Notes: a model not told the origin generated them from the sequence alone. DNA of 64,000 bases from JACXTP01 sp963789555 (GCA_963789555.1 CAWBKY010000004.1:124001-188000); one strand, 5' to 3'. Numbered from the stretch's first letter, positions 37,906 through 49,800 are shown. Program-made: numbers and translations.

Positions 37906-38608
37906 ATGAAGGTCATCTCCATTGTGAAATCTGGGGACCTGGCGAGCATCGCGCTCTCCGGTTGTCCGATGAAATGCGGCTATTGCGCCCACGGCCGGCA
38001 GGACCGAAGGGACATGCCCTTGGAGAAGGTGGTGGCGGAGGTCATGCATCGATGCGGTCAAGAGAGTGTACATCGGGGGGATGGACCCGCTGATACAGAG
38101 GAAGGAGGTGGTGCCCTTCGTCAAGACCCTCAAACAGAGAGGGAAGGAGGTAACGCTCAAGACATCTGGCAACGACCCGGTCACGATCCGAGAGCTATTG
38201 CCGTTCGTGGACCGGTTCGCCATCGAGATCAAGTGCCCCCTGGACGACATAGGTTGCTGGTCCTCGCTCTCGGGTCAGGGCGATGAGTGGGTGGGGACCT
38301 TCCTCCCCAGGTTGAGGCAAAGCCTGGAGACGATAAAAGGAAGGCCGTTGCGCATCATGACCCGTGCCATCCCCCGTTACATCGATAAGGACAAGGTGCG
38401 GAGGATCGGGGAGCAGCTGGCACCATACGCCGACGAGGCGATACTGAACCAGTTCTTGGGGAATCCGATGAACGACGTCCCTTGGAACGGCATCGAGGTG
38501 GCCTCCCCCTCGGTCGAGGAGATGTTGGACCTCGGGGAAGAGTTGGTTAGGCATATACCCCTGGTCAAGGTGCAATGCTCTGGTTTCCAGCGCGAACTGA
38601 GACGTTAG
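37906..38608 (+). CDS. Radical SAM protein, frameshifted
   Basis: About 233 residues. CxxxCxxC cluster motif in LSGCPMKCGYCAHG near residue 20. After an extra base near 38056 it continues VKRVYIGGMDPLIQRKEVVP, EVTLKTSGNDPVTI and VDRFAIEIKCPLDDIGCW. Short, with one core domain. It resembles glycyl-radical activase-like proteins in layout but lacks clear assignment; the ribonucleotide reductase nearby is class II and does not need an activase. Convergent with and overlapping (4 bp) the TRAM gene. Confidence 0.75.
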
Positions 38609-38829
38609 CTGGGCTCCACCTTTTCGGCGAAGGCCGAGTTGCCGGAGACCTTGGTTATCCTGACCTCGAGCTCCTCGCCCACCTTGGCGCCCCGCACGAA
38701 GACCACCATCCCCTCCACCCTGGCCATGCCGTCGCCCTGCTTGCCCATGTCCCTTATGCTGACCCGATAGATCTCGCCCTCGCGCACCGTCGCCTTGTGC
38801 TGCGGCGCGTCGAACTTCTTGAACTTCAT
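38605..38829 (-). CDS. Single-domain TRAM protein
   Basis: 74 residues: VREGEIYRVSIRDMGKQGDG, MVVFVRGAKVGEELEVRITK, NSAFAEKVEPS. Second stand-alone TRAM protein in the window (the other is at 8393-8605), with a longer basic N-terminus. Probably an RNA-binding or RNA-chaperone protein. Confidence 0.85.
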   Translation of the reverse strand: MKFKKFDAPQHKATVREGEIYRVSIRDMGKQGDGMARVEGMVVFVRGAKVGEELEVRITKVSGNSAFAEKVEPS

Positions 38830-38841
38830 GTCGGAACCTCC

Positions 38842-39081
38842 TCAGCCCAACCTCTTCAGGAACTCCTTCACCTGCCGGTCGAACCCTTCGGTGATGATGT
38901 CGACCTCCCTGCTCTCGCCCCCGCGAATCTGCACCGCGATGAAACCTTTCTCGCTCTCCAGCACCAAACGGGACGCGGTCTCGTCCGTGGGTCGCAGGCC
39001 CAGGCCATCAAAGCGCACCTTGGCCTGCCCTAGGACCTCGGCAGGGTTCAGCCTCGTCCTGCAGCTATATCTCATGGACAT
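38842..39081 (-). CDS. Small conserved-looking protein, unknown function
   Basis: 79 residues (or 77 from ATG 39075): RYSCRTRLNPAEVLGQAKVR, ETASRLVLESEKGFIAVQIR, EVDIITEGFDRQVKEFLKRL. Beta-rich then helical; the shape of a small ligand-binding fold. Family not recognised. Lies 12 bp upstream of the TRAM gene on the same strand and is divergent from nrdJ. Confidence 0.55.
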   Translation of the reverse strand: MSMRYSCRTRLNPAEVLGQAKVRFDGLGLRPTDETASRLVLESEKGFIAVQIRGGESREVDIITEGFDRQVKEFLKRLG

Positions 39082-39174
39082 CGCCCGGATATCGCCTTAT
39101 GCCATATTTCATCATGCGCTGAACGCGGTACTTCCCTTGCGCGCCAATTATATATCGTACGGTGGAATAGGCAA

Positions 39175-40947
39175 ATGGGAGGAGTGGGGTCCATACGAGC
39201 TTAGCCAGAACGCGTTGACCGTGCTGCAGAAGCGATACCTGCAACGCGATCCCCAGGGAAGGATGACGGAGACACCAGAAGGGATGTTCCGGAGGGTGGC
39301 CAGGTGCATCGCCGCTGTCGATGGGACTATCGGGACCGGGACGCTGAGGCAGAGGAGGAGGAGTTCTTCGCCGCAATGACGTCCCTCGCCTTCCTGCCCA
39401 ATTCCCCCACATTGATGAACGCTGGCACCCGGATGCAACAATTGGCCGCCTGTTTCGTGCTGCCAGTTGAGGATTCCATCGAGGCCATTTTCGATGCGGT
39501 GAAATGGGCGGCGGTGGTGCATCAGAGCGGAGGAGGGACAGGGTTCTCCTTCTCCAAGCTGAGACCTTCGGGAGATAGGGTGGTGTCAACGGGTGGTGTG
39601 GCCTCTGGCCCCCTATCCTTCATGCGGGTGTTCGACGTCGCCACCGAGGCGGTGAGGCAGGGGGGCAAGAGGAGGGGGGCATCCATGGGCGTGCTCCGCG
39701 TGGACCATCCCGACATCGTGAGCTTCATACATGCGAAGGACCCCGGGGAGGAGCTGGCCAACTTCAACCTCTCGGTGGCGATAACCGACGCATTCATGGA
39801 CGCGGTCAGGGAGGGTGGCGACCTCGCCCTGCGAGACCCGCGTACCGACCAGGAGCGCACCAGGCTCGATGCCAAGGCCTTGTTCTCTGAGATCTGTTCC
39901 ACCGCCTGGGCCCACGGCGACCCTGGGGTGATCTTCATCGACGAAATGAACCGCAGAAACCCGACGCCTCAGTTAGGGAGGATCGAGTCCACCAACCCAT
40001 GCGGCGAAGTGCCCTTGTTGCCTTTCGAGGCCTGCAACCTCGGGTCGATAAACCTGGCCAAGATGGTCATGCCCGGAGCGAACGGCCCCGAGCTGGACAT
40101 GGACCGTCTGGATGACATCGTCGACATGGCGGTACGCTTCCTGGACAACGTCATCGACGCCGGCCACTATCCCCTGCCCCAGATAGAGGCCATGGTGAAA
40201 GGGAACCGCAAGGTCGGACTGGGAGTGATGGGCTTCGCCGATGTGCTGATCATGATGGACATCAGATATGGGACGAGGGAATGCTTGGAGCTCATCGACA
40301 AGGTCATGGCCAGGATCAATGCGAAGGCCAAGGAGGCGTCCAAGGCGATCGCTGAATCACGCGGGGCGTTCCCGAACCAGGCGGGAAGCAGGTTAAATGA
40401 GGCGCAGCGCAACGCCACGCTGCTCAGCGTCGCCCCCACTGGCACCATCAGCATCATCGCCGGGTGCTCCAGCGGGATCGAGCCCCATTACGCCTTCCAT
40501 ATGGAGCGCCATGTGCTGGAGGGCGAGGAGCTGCGCGAGACCGACCCCCAATTCCTCAAGGCCTTGGTCGAACATGGGTTGAACGTACGACAGGTCCTTT
40601 CGGCCATGGGGGGCCATACCTCGGTGCAGGATCTGGAGATTTTACCGGACGACATCAAGCGCATCTTCGTCAGCGCCCACGATGTCCATCCCCTTGACCA
40701 GGTGCGGGTGCAGGCGGCGTTCCAGGAGCATGTGGACAATGCGGTCTCCAAGACCATCAACCTCAGGGCGGACGCTTCCATCACCGATGTGGCAGAGGCC
40801 TTCACCCTCGCCCACGGTTTAGGATGCAAAGGCATCACGGTCTATAGGGAGGGCTCCAAGGCAGGGCAGGTCCTCACCGCCTCCGGTCATCAGGAATGCT
40901 CGGCCTGCAGTCGCCTCGGGGCGATCGCAAATTCCATCCAGCACTGA
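39175..40947 (+). CDS. nrdJ: Class II (adenosylcobalamin-dependent) ribonucleoside-diphosphate reductase, two frameshifts
   Basis: About 590 residues. ATG 39175 lies 25 bp after TATA-like AATTATATAT and would begin MEEWGPYELSQNALTVLQKR once one extra G (near 39180) is removed; a second, opposite shift near 39318 restores the long frame. Motifs: PNSPTLMNAG, GGGTGFSFSKLRP, RRGASMGVLRVDHPDI, STNPCGEVPLLPFEACNLGS (active-site Cys), SVAPTGTISIIAGCSSGIEP and GCKGITVYREGSK. Needs no activase. The C-terminus (ECSACSRLG) is short and may have lost its redox tail to another shift near 40915. Confidence 0.9.
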
Positions 40948-40976
40948 GAACTTGCGACAATATTTCGGTCGTCAAT

Positions 40977-40992
40977 GATATCAGCAATGATA
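40977..40992 (+). promoter_or_regulatory. 16-bp upstream element, copy B
   Basis: GATATCAGCAATGATA in the convergent gap after nrdJ, followed 13 bp later by TATA-like GTTTATAAGG (41006-41015). No protein gene follows on this strand; see the structured segment at 41035-41165. Confidence 0.5.
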
Positions 40993-41034
40993 CCTTGATG
41001 CCGGGGTTTATAAGGCATGTTCGCCAACTAGATA

Positions 41035-41165
41035 TCAAGCCCCGCGAAGCACGGCGTGGATCGAAACGGTCCGATAAAAAGGATCGACCGGCCTTACCCT
41101 CTGTCGCTGCTCTCGCAACAATGGCTTTCCTCCCCTAGATTCCAGGGTAAGGCCGGGATTGTCCC
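41035..41165 (+). ncRNA. Candidate structured small RNA (or bidirectional terminator)
   Basis: Lies between convergent nrdJ and the ABC permease gene. A promoter-like pair (element B plus TATA at 41006-41015) predicts a start near 41035. The segment holds a hairpin GGATCG-AAA-CGGTCC (41058-41072) and a perfect 13-bp inverted repeat CCGGCCTTACCCT (41088-41100) with AGGGTAAGGCCGG (41144-41156), then GGGA-TTG-TCCC (41155-41165). No known RNA family is recognised. It could instead simply end transcription of both neighbours. Confidence 0.4.
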
Positions 41166-41170
41166 ACTTC

Positions 41171-44100
41171 TCAGTCGAAGCGCAACACCTCGGCAGGGGA
41201 CACCTTGCTCGCCCCTCTGGCGGCAGGATATACGCAAAGCACGGTCGCCACGAATGCGGCAAAGGCCACCAGCAGGATCGGCCACCAGGGGATCACGAAC
41301 GGGAATTCGAAATCGCCCATGAAGTTGCTCTTCCATATGGTGTACCCGATGATTATGCCCATGACCGTTCCGATTATGATGCCAATGGCCGCGACGAAGC
41401 CGGACTCGATGGCGAAGTTGACCACCACCATCCGTTTCCGGAATCCTATGGCCCGCATCATGCCGATCTCCAGCTTCCTTTCGTTGATGGAACGGATGGT
41501 GATGATGCCCAGGCCGACTATCCCTATGACCAGCCCGATGGCCAAGAACGCCCGGAACAGCACGAACACGCTGTCGATGGCGCTGGTCACCATTGCGGCC
41601 AGCTCCTTGACGTTGATGGTCTGCACGCCCCAGGGCAGGAAGACCTGCTCCAGCAAAGCGGCCTGTTCCGCCACATCAAGGCCTTTTGCGAAATTGATGA
41701 ACATCACCGATGGTCCGACCGCACCATAGTCGGATACCACCAGGGATTCGTTCATGAACACCCCATTGAAGAACTGCTGCTGCATGATGCCCGCCACCGT
41801 CACGTTCTGGAACGTGCCGAAGACGGACTCCAATCGCACCGTCGTCCCCACCTCCAGGCCGGCCCCCCCACCCATGCCAGGTGGACCGAAGTCCATGGAC
41901 GATGGGACCCATCCGCCGTCCACGATGATCAGGGACGGGTCATCCAGCACGGCTTGATAGACGGCGTCCTGGGAGGAGTATTACTGGAGTTCCATTGGGA
42001 CAATGGGAAGTTCCCTTCGGTGAAAAATCGTTGATTGAAGCCGATGACACTGGTGCTCCTTTCCGCCTGACTTGATCCCCCCGTGGCAGTGATCCCAGTG
42101 AAATTGGCGGTCACCGGCATCGCAGGCAACCATATCATGTTTGTGACGTTATCTGGCTGGAGTAACTGGGCTTGGGAGGAATTGATGTATTCCCAGGGGT
42201 TGTCCGGCATAGGCGATGGTAAGGACTTCACCGCCACCAGGTCGAAGCCCCCCGAGGTCTCTTCCACCATCGCGGTCACTCCGGCCCCGATGATGCTCGA
42301 CATCATGCTCAGCACGGTGACCGTGAAGATGACCAGCCCGAAGATGAATATGCTCAGCCCGGTGCGGAACCGCGCCCGGAGCGGATATGATACCGCGGTC
42401 ACCGCCACCGCCCGGTAGCTCCCCCTGGTGCGGAAAAGCTTGGTGATGAACCACACCAACGAGGATGAATTGAAAATGACCAAGATCAATGCACCGGCCA
42501 CCATGAACAGGCCGCTGACGATGAACATCTCAATACCCCCGGTGGTGTTGGGGAAGATCTCAAAGTCCCCCGGGTAGGGCATCCATACCAGTAGGGTCGC
42601 GACCCCGGCGATGGACCAGGCGGGCCTATCGCCGATGAACCGACGCAGGATGAGGCCAAGGGATAGGGTCATCAGGGAAAGCCCAGAGTAGGCCGCTCCA
42701 GCCTGATCGGTCAGCAATCCCAAGACCATGAGCAACGTCCCACCGACCAAGGCCATGACTCCGAGCATGAAGGCACGCCGGTCCTTACGCTCCACCGGCG
42801 GCTCGGGAATGTTGCGGATGGCCCTGACTATGTTCAGGTTGGATATGCGCCTGGTGGTGAAGTAGACCGTGACCAATGTCAACAGGAAACCGGCCACGAA
42901 AGCCACGATCAGCCCGAAGGGTGTGTAGTAGAAGTATTGGGTCAACTTCACGTCGCCGAAAGAGAAGATGCCCTCGATGGCATAGACCAGCAGGTAAGCC
43001 AGACCCAAACCGACCAATGACCCCACCGCTGAGGCGGCCAAGGCGTACAGCAGCCCCTCATATGTAAGTAATCTACGGAGGTCCGCCCGACGCATACCAA
43101 GCGCGCGTGCCATTCCCATCTCGCTCTTCCTCTCCTCACCTAACATGGTGAAGATGTTGATGACGAGCACGACACCAGCGATCACAGAGAAGGAACCGAA
43201 GACCAGGAACAGCTGGGTGAAGGTCTCCATGGACTTCTGCCCGCTGACCAGGATCTCTTTGACATCGAAGACGATCTCCAGGCCCTCACCCGGAGCGTAG
43301 GTCGCCAAGGTGGAGTTGATGCCTTCCCTGACCTGATCGTTGTAACCGAACTGGTTCGATCCCTGCGGTTCGTTATGGATGAACCAAACGTTGGACTCGT
43401 CCACATGGCCAAAGGTAGTGCGGATGGTGGCGATGTCCATCCACACCTGGCTCTGCAGCCCAGCCTCCCCTGGCTCGCTGTTCTGGACGATGGCCTCCAC
43501 GGTCAAGGTCAGGTTCAGGGGGCCCTGCAGGAGCACGACGTGATCGCCGGGATATGCCCCCAGGTCCTTGGCGGTGCTATCGAAAAGGTAGCATCCCAGT
43601 GCCGTCGGCCCGGTGTCGAACCTCGACCCGTCGACGTCTTGGAAGCCTCCGAACGGGCTCCAAAGGGTCTGGTTCACACCAGTGGCAGTGACAGTGGGGG
43701 TGGATAGCTGGGTTTCCACGCAGTAGATACTGAAGGATTGAGAGACCAACGCAGAGACGGCGCTCACATGCTGGATGGTGGATAACTGGTCGGTTAGGCC
43801 GTCCGAGAAGGTGGAGTTGTAGAAGATGAAACCTCCTTGGTCGTCGGATGAGGCCACCACGAAGTCCACGTCCCCGGCCCCGGCAGTCACCTGCTCTCCG
43901 ATCATGTTGCCCAATGTGTCCCCCACTACAAATGAGGCCGAGATTATGGCCGTACCCACCATCAGGCCGCCGATGACCAGGGCGGTAGTGCTCTTCCTAC
44001 GAATGAAGTTACGGCGGGCCATGCGGAACAGGACGATATGTTTTCGGGCGTCGACCAGGATGAATATGGCTATGAGAAACACAACAGCGACCATGCCCCA

Positions 44101-44184
44101 TTCCAATGGGAGGAACAGGAGGCATAGCAGGACCGCGGCGATGAGTGCCACGGCCCGGATGAGGTAACCCCTCGAGACCGTCAT
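41171..44184 (-). CDS. FtsX/MacB-type ABC transporter permease with large extracellular domains, frameshifted
   Basis: About 1004 residues. N-terminal TM pair, FRMARRNFIRRKSTTALVIG (FtsX start), then a long extracytoplasmic region (about 95-350), three TM segments of a first FtsX domain (GEERKSEMGMARALGMRRAD, VVLVINIFTML), four further TM segments, RARFRTGLSIFIFGLVIFTV, a second extracytoplasmic region, and a final FtsX domain (NERKLEIGMMRAIGFRKRMV, SKVSPAEVLRFD). One shift near 41960 interrupts the second extracytoplasmic region. Probably exports or extracts a lipid, peptide or lipoprotein-like substrate. ATPase gene 4 bp upstream. Confidence 0.88.
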
Positions 44185-44188
44185 TCGC

Positions 44189-44914
44189 TCACCCTAGCTC
44201 GCAAATGTCCTTCTTGATGGCCCCGATATGTCCGTTCTCGGAGATGACGCTGCCATCCCTCATGTGGATGATGCGGTCGCACTGGGCCCCTACCTCGGGG
44301 TCATGGGTGACGATGATGAACGTCTCATTGTTATCCTTGTTCAGCTTCCGCATGAGGTTGACGACGTCATCGGCCGTCTTCTTGTCCAGATCGCCGGTGG
44401 GCTCATCGGCCCAGACCAAAGCGGGTTCGTTCGCCAGCGCTCTGGCGATGGTGACGCGTTGACGTTCACCTCCCGACAATGCCGCCGGGCGGAGCGTGGC
44501 CCGCTCCTTCAGACCTACCGTGGTCAGGAGGTCCATCGCCCTTTTCTTGGCGACGTCAGGTTTCTCGCCACATATGAGCAATGGCAGCTCGACGTTCTCC
44601 ACGGCGGTCAGTACTGGAAGCAGGTTATAGAACTGGAAGACGAACCCCATGCGCTTGGCGCGGAAGTTGCTCTTCTGGTCGTCGTTGAGCAATGTAAGCT
44701 CAGTGTCCTCGATGTAGACCTTCCCGGAGGTCGGATCGTCGATGCCGGAAAGGCAGTTGAGCAATGTGGTCTTGCCACATCCAGATGGCCCCATCACTGC
44801 CACCATCTCTCCCTTTTGGATCTCGAGGTTGATGCCGCGCAACGCCTCCACCACTACGTCCCCGGTCACATAGGTCTTCTTGACATTCTCGCATTTGATG
44901 ATTGGAATGGGAAT
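44189..44914 (-). CDS. ABC transporter ATP-binding protein (MacB/LolD type)
   Basis: About 241 residues. Walker A GPSGCGKTTLLNCLSG, Q-loop FVFQFYNLLPVLTAVEN, signature LSGGERQRVTIARALAN, Walker B PALVWADEPTGDLD, H-loop IIVTHDPEVG. The protein clearly extends upstream of the first in-frame GTG (44869) with PIIKCENVKKTYVTGD, but no ATG/GTG/TTG lies in that frame; an ATT at 44914 or a frameshift in the G-run near 44925 would explain it. TATA-like ATTAATATAG at about 44951-44960. Confidence 0.9.
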   Translation of the reverse strand: MPIPIIKCENVKKTYVTGDVVVEALRGINLEIQKGEMVAVMGPSGCGKTTLLNCLSGIDDPTSGKVYIEDTELTLLNDDQKSNFRAKRMGFVFQFYNLLPVLTAVENVELPLLICGEKPDVAKKRAMDLLTTVGLKERATLRPAALSGGERQRVTIARALANEPALVWADEPTGDLDKKTADDVVNLMRKLNKDNNETFIIVTHDPEVGAQCDRIIHMRDGSVISENGHIGAIKKDICELG

Positions 44915-45121
44915 CCGCCCCTTCGATGAATCCGCCTTATCCTTAGCACGCTATATTAATAGTTCCGTTCTTGACCAAAGTAATTCAATTTGCTGGCAAC
45001 GAATCGAATGACCATTCAGTCAAAGGTATGGGGTTGAGCTCATAGGAGGGAGTAATTAATGTATATAATTATACAATGTAGTCCTAAATTGTTATATATT
45101 GCATAAGCATTCCTTAATCTC

Positions 45122-46442
45122 ATGAGCTTGAAGTTCGATCATATCCGCATCAACCTAGGCGTCGATGAGATCCCGAAGAAATGGTACAACATCGCTGCCG
45201 ATTCCCCCGAGCCCATCCCGCCACCGCTCAATCCGGCCACGAAGGAGCCAGCCCCGCCAGAGGCCTTGGAGGCGATATTCCCCAAGGCCATAATAAGGCA
45301 GGAGATGTCCACCGACCGATACATCGACATCCCGGAGGAGGTCCGGGAGGCCTATGTCCTTTTAGGACGGCCATCGCCACTGCAGCGCGCCATACGTCTG
45401 GAGAAGGCCCTGAACACCCCGGCCCACATCTATTTCAAAAGAGAGGACCTCTCCCCGTGCGGGAGCCACAAACCTAACACCGCCATCCCCCAAGCGTACT
45501 ACAACATCAAAGAAGGCATCGAGAACCTCACCACCGAGACCGGTGCTGGGCAATGGGGGTCCTCATTGGCATTGGCCTGTGCCCATTTCAAGATGAAATG
45601 CACCGTCTTCATGGTGCGGGTCAGCTACGACCAGAAGCCCTATCGTCGCTACATAATGGAGACCTATGGTGCGAAGGTATTCCCGTCCCCCAGCCCAGAG
45701 ACGGAGTTCGGAAGGATGTTGCTGAAGCAGAACCCCAACAACACCGGCTCCCTTGGCATCGCCATTTCCGAAGCGATCGAGACCTGCGTCAAGGCAAAGA
45801 ACACCAAATACTCGTTGGGCTCGGTCGCCAACCATGTCATGCTTCACCAGACCTGCATCGGACAGGAGGTCATGGCCCAGCTGGACAAGGTGGATGAGAA
45901 GGCGGACTATATGATTGCCTGCGTAGGCGGCGGAAGCAATTTCGCAGGCTTCTCATTCCCTATGCTGGGTGAGAAGATCCGTAAGAAGACGGACACCGTC
46001 TTCATAGCGGCCGAACCGAAGTCCGTCCCATCCATCACCGGCGGCGAGTACCGCTACGACTTCGGTGATACCGCTGGAATGACCCCGCTGTTCAAGATGT
46101 ACACATTAGGCGCGGACTTCATGCCATCGGCCATCCATGCGGGCGGCCTGCGCTACCACGGCATGGCCCCCACCGTCAGCTTGATGGCCCATCTAGGCCT
46201 GGTCAAAGGCATGGCATACGAGCAGAAGGACACCTTCGCAGGCCGGGATCCAGTTCGCCCAGTCCGAGGGCATCATCCCCGCCCCCGAGTCGACCCACGC
46301 CATCCGGGCCGCGATCGACCTGGCCTTGGAGGCGAAGAGGAAGAACGAGAAGAAGACCATCGTCTTCAACCTCTCTGGGCACGGGTTGCTAGACATGGGC
46401 GGTTATGCCTCCTACATATCGGGCAAGATGAACGGCAACTGA
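45122..46442 (+). CDS. trpB2: Tryptophan synthase beta-like protein TrpB2, frameshifted
   Basis: 439 residues after repair. PLP-lysine motif CGSHKPNTAIPQAYY, TETGAGQWGSSLALACA, phosphate-binding ACVGGGSNFAGFSFP, and HAGGLRYHGMAPTVSLMAHL. The N-terminal extension (WYNIAADSPEPIPPPLNPAT) and SHKPN mark the TrpB2 group, which may act with TrpA or as an independent serine-indole enzyme. An extra G near 46243 shifts the end; the other frame reads AGIQFAQSEGIIPAPESTHA and ends at 46442. No trpA is in the window. TATA-like TTATATATTG at about 45091, leaderless spacing. Confidence 0.92.
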
Positions 46443-46854
46443 ATCGATTCCTTCGCAAACCTTTTCCCTTCATTCTCTCTTTTTTCATCAAATTATTGTC
46501 ATTGATCATAGAGAGGGACATTAGATTCTATTGGAAAAAATATTGATTCGAGCGTCAAATTGGAGTCTCAATGCACAATTCTAGCCGGCGTAGTAAATTA
46601 TTTTTCATTATTGATAATAAGTTTCGACCACCCAATGTATATTTTCGTATCATCTTCGATAAAACATTCTGGACCTTGCCTTTTTTTGATGTTAACGAAT
46701 GTTAATTTTCATATTTGAAAAAATCACCAAGTTATAAATATCCTACTTTACAACTATCGATATCGATACAGATTCTGTTCCCATCATAAACAGTATAGGG
46801 GCTGCGAAACATCGTTAAGAACGCAGATGGGAGCAGGATAATGGGGAGGATTAA
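46443..46854. other. AT-rich intergenic region upstream of the giant surface protein
   Basis: 412 bp, much more AT-rich than its surroundings. T-rich tracts at about 46470-46490 probably end trpB2 transcription. TATA-like TTATAAATAT at 46732-46741 would start the giant-gene mRNA near 46765, giving a ~90-nt leader, in contrast to the leaderless genes around it. A palindrome ATCGATATCGAT lies at 46757-46768. No gene seen. Confidence 0.4.
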
Positions 46855-49800
46855 ATGAATAAATCAGGTGCCCAGAAAGTGGTAGCCATCATCGTAGTGC
46901 TAGCACTATGTACGGTAGGCGTCCTGTTGTTGGTTGGAAGTATGAATCCAGATTGGTTCGGTAACGCCTCTGGATCATCTCAGACCAGCACACAGGTCAG
47001 CGTCGGCCAGGATGCGCAACCAACTATGGCAACAACACAGGGAATATAATTGGACCTTGAGAAAAACCGCAAATCCCGACTTTTTGCGATTGGCGCCAGG
47101 AGAATCAGCTGACGTAAATTATACGATTACCGCGACCCGAACAGAGGTCATGACCTAATTCTATGATGGCTGTAATGGCAGTGTCCACGTCAAGAACGTC
47201 GGGCTCCGCCGCCACCCAGAACCTTATGATCATAGATGTGGTCCAGGCCGATGTCCGGTTCCGGTTTCGAGAAGATAGCCGCGATCGCAGTCGACACCAG
47301 CAAGAAGCCGGTGCTGGCTGCGGGAGAGGAGTTCTCGTACCCGTTCACCGTCTATTTCAAGCATGTAGAGGGTGCGACGTACCAGAACATCGAGCGTGTG
47401 TCGATCAGCAACCTGATCGACCGGACCGGTCAATCGATGGCCGCAGAAGCCAGTCATGAGCGTTAAGGCAACATCCGCACCCTTACAAGCGGATGGACAG
47501 GACGCGTCTGCAACCATAACAGATGTTTGGACGACCCCGGAAGGGTTCAGTTCCTCACCATCAACTATCGGACCATGGACCATCTCAGAAAGCCAAGTCC
47601 TACAGTATGATGTCAAGGTAACGAACTCGGGCGCAAACTATGAACTGAACGTCTCGATGATCAACAACGCCATCTTGACCGAGAGTGACACAAAGGTCAC
47701 CCATTCCGCCTCTTCGACGGTATGGTTGTCCACCGATTTCACTCCTGGTCTGATGCTAATGAAGAAAGCACCAGCGTGTGTTAAGATGGGAGACCCGATC
47801 GTCTACAACTTCACCGTGACCAACTTCGGTGACATCAAACTCGTAGACGTAATTGTGACGGACCCCCTGTTCCCCGAAGCATTCAAGATCGGAGAGCTAG
47901 GCCCAGGGAAGAGTGAGATGTTTGATTGCTCAGTATATGACGGATGCATCAACCCCTAACCCCCTGGTTAACACCGCGAAGGTAACCGGTTACTATGGAT
48001 GTAACCCCATCGTGAACTACAGCTCGGCCACCGTAAGTGTGGTGGACGCGAAGATGACCTTCGTCAAGGGAGGCCCGGATTGCGTCAACACCTATGGTTC
48101 GATCACATGGACCTACACCATTACCAACACTGGAAAGGCCACATTGAACAACCTGTACTTCTATGACGAGTATCTAAAGGTCGAGAAGACACAGTCGAGC
48201 CTTGTGCCTGGTGGAGTATGGTCGTTCGAACTGGTCTCCCAAGCTGGAGGCGAGGTGACCGACATCAAGAACAGCGCCTACGTCACCGCCAATGCGGAAT
48301 GCGGTATAGAGCTGAACGTGAGCTCGTCGCATACCGTGAAAGTGACCCAGGCCTCTATCTCACTGGTCAAGGATGGACCGGCCGAGGTAGATGCGGGCAT
48401 GAAGTTCCTTTGGACGTTCAATATCACGAACACCGGTCAGACTGCGTTGACTGACGTCTTGTTCTCCGATGCCAACTTGAGCATCGTAAACATGGCGATC
48501 ACGAACCTGGCCGTCGGTGAATCGTATGAGTTCACCCTAGAGGATACCGCACCCGCAGTCGCAGGCAAGTTCTACAATGATGCGGTCGTTACCGCGAAAT
48601 CTGCCTGTGGACAGAACGTTATCGCCGTTTCTGACGATGCTTCGAAGGTCATAATCATCAGGCTATTGAGCCCTGACATTAGCATCTCGAAGGTCGGACC
48701 AACTTGCGGGAAGGTTGGGACGAACGTCGAATGGACGATAAACATAACGAACACTGGGAGCGCTGAGCTGACCAACGTCGTCTTCACAGACCCTGCCCTC
48801 GGATATTGCGCCCATGGTGAGGCCAACCCTTGCAGTAGGTGCATCCTGGGAATTCAAGGTGTCTGGAAAGCTCCCAATGACACCAGGAGATTTCACTAAC
48901 ACTGGTATCGTGACCGCCGATTCCCTACAGGGCTCCGTTGGACCGGTAGAGAGCAGCTTCATCACGAACGTGATCAACCCGAAGATCGATATCGAGAAGA
49001 GCGCCCCAGCGGAAGTAGAGCCGGGCGCGACGATCACCTGGAAGTTCTGGGTGAAGAACACCGGCAGCGTGGAATTATCCAACGTTGTGGTGACCGATAC
49101 CGATGTTGGGATGGTCTGGACATATGAATTAACAGAGGGCATATTGGCCAAGGGAGCGGTTTGGGAGTTCACCTATGACACCATCGCGCCGTCATCCGGT
49201 GAGGTCGTCAACGACGTCACCGTCAACGCTGACGCCTCGTGCGACCTCAAGGTGAGCGACTCGGACACTGCCATCGTCAATGTCAAACTGCCCTGTGACT
49301 GCTTGGAGGTCTGGAAGACCGTCGACAAGTCGACTGTCATTCCAGGAGATAAGGTAATCTACACCTACACGATCTATAACTGCAACTGGCCAGAGAACAC
49401 CCCGGCCATCACCAACTTCGTGATACGGGACCGGATGGTCTCTGACAAGGGTTGCGTTATCGCATCGTTCCAGGTACAATCTGGAGATGGGTCAGAGGTG
49501 TGGATGGAAAACCGGTCATGGTGCCTTGGGGATTGGCTCCGGGTGATAAGTTCGTCTTCACATACGAATTGACGATACCATCTACCTGGACCTACTGCGA
49601 CTGCGGTGAATGGCTCAACAACACCGTCTACGTGGACGCGTGCTGCTGCGGCAAGTTCATCCAGAACCAGGCCAGCGCCAGCGTGCATGTCTTCGACTAT
49701 TGCTCTGTCGACATCCAAAAGGTCGCCGACAAGACTTCAGCGAAGCCAGGTGACTTTATCGACTACACCATAACGGTGAGAAACACCGGGATGAACAAGC

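Noticed and set aside
37855..37909. C-terminal extension of the eIF2B-like protein to 37909
   Set aside because: The tail is unlike the family; one missing C at about 37841 gives the natural end SVNPEIA at 37854 and frees the promoter region of the radical SAM gene.
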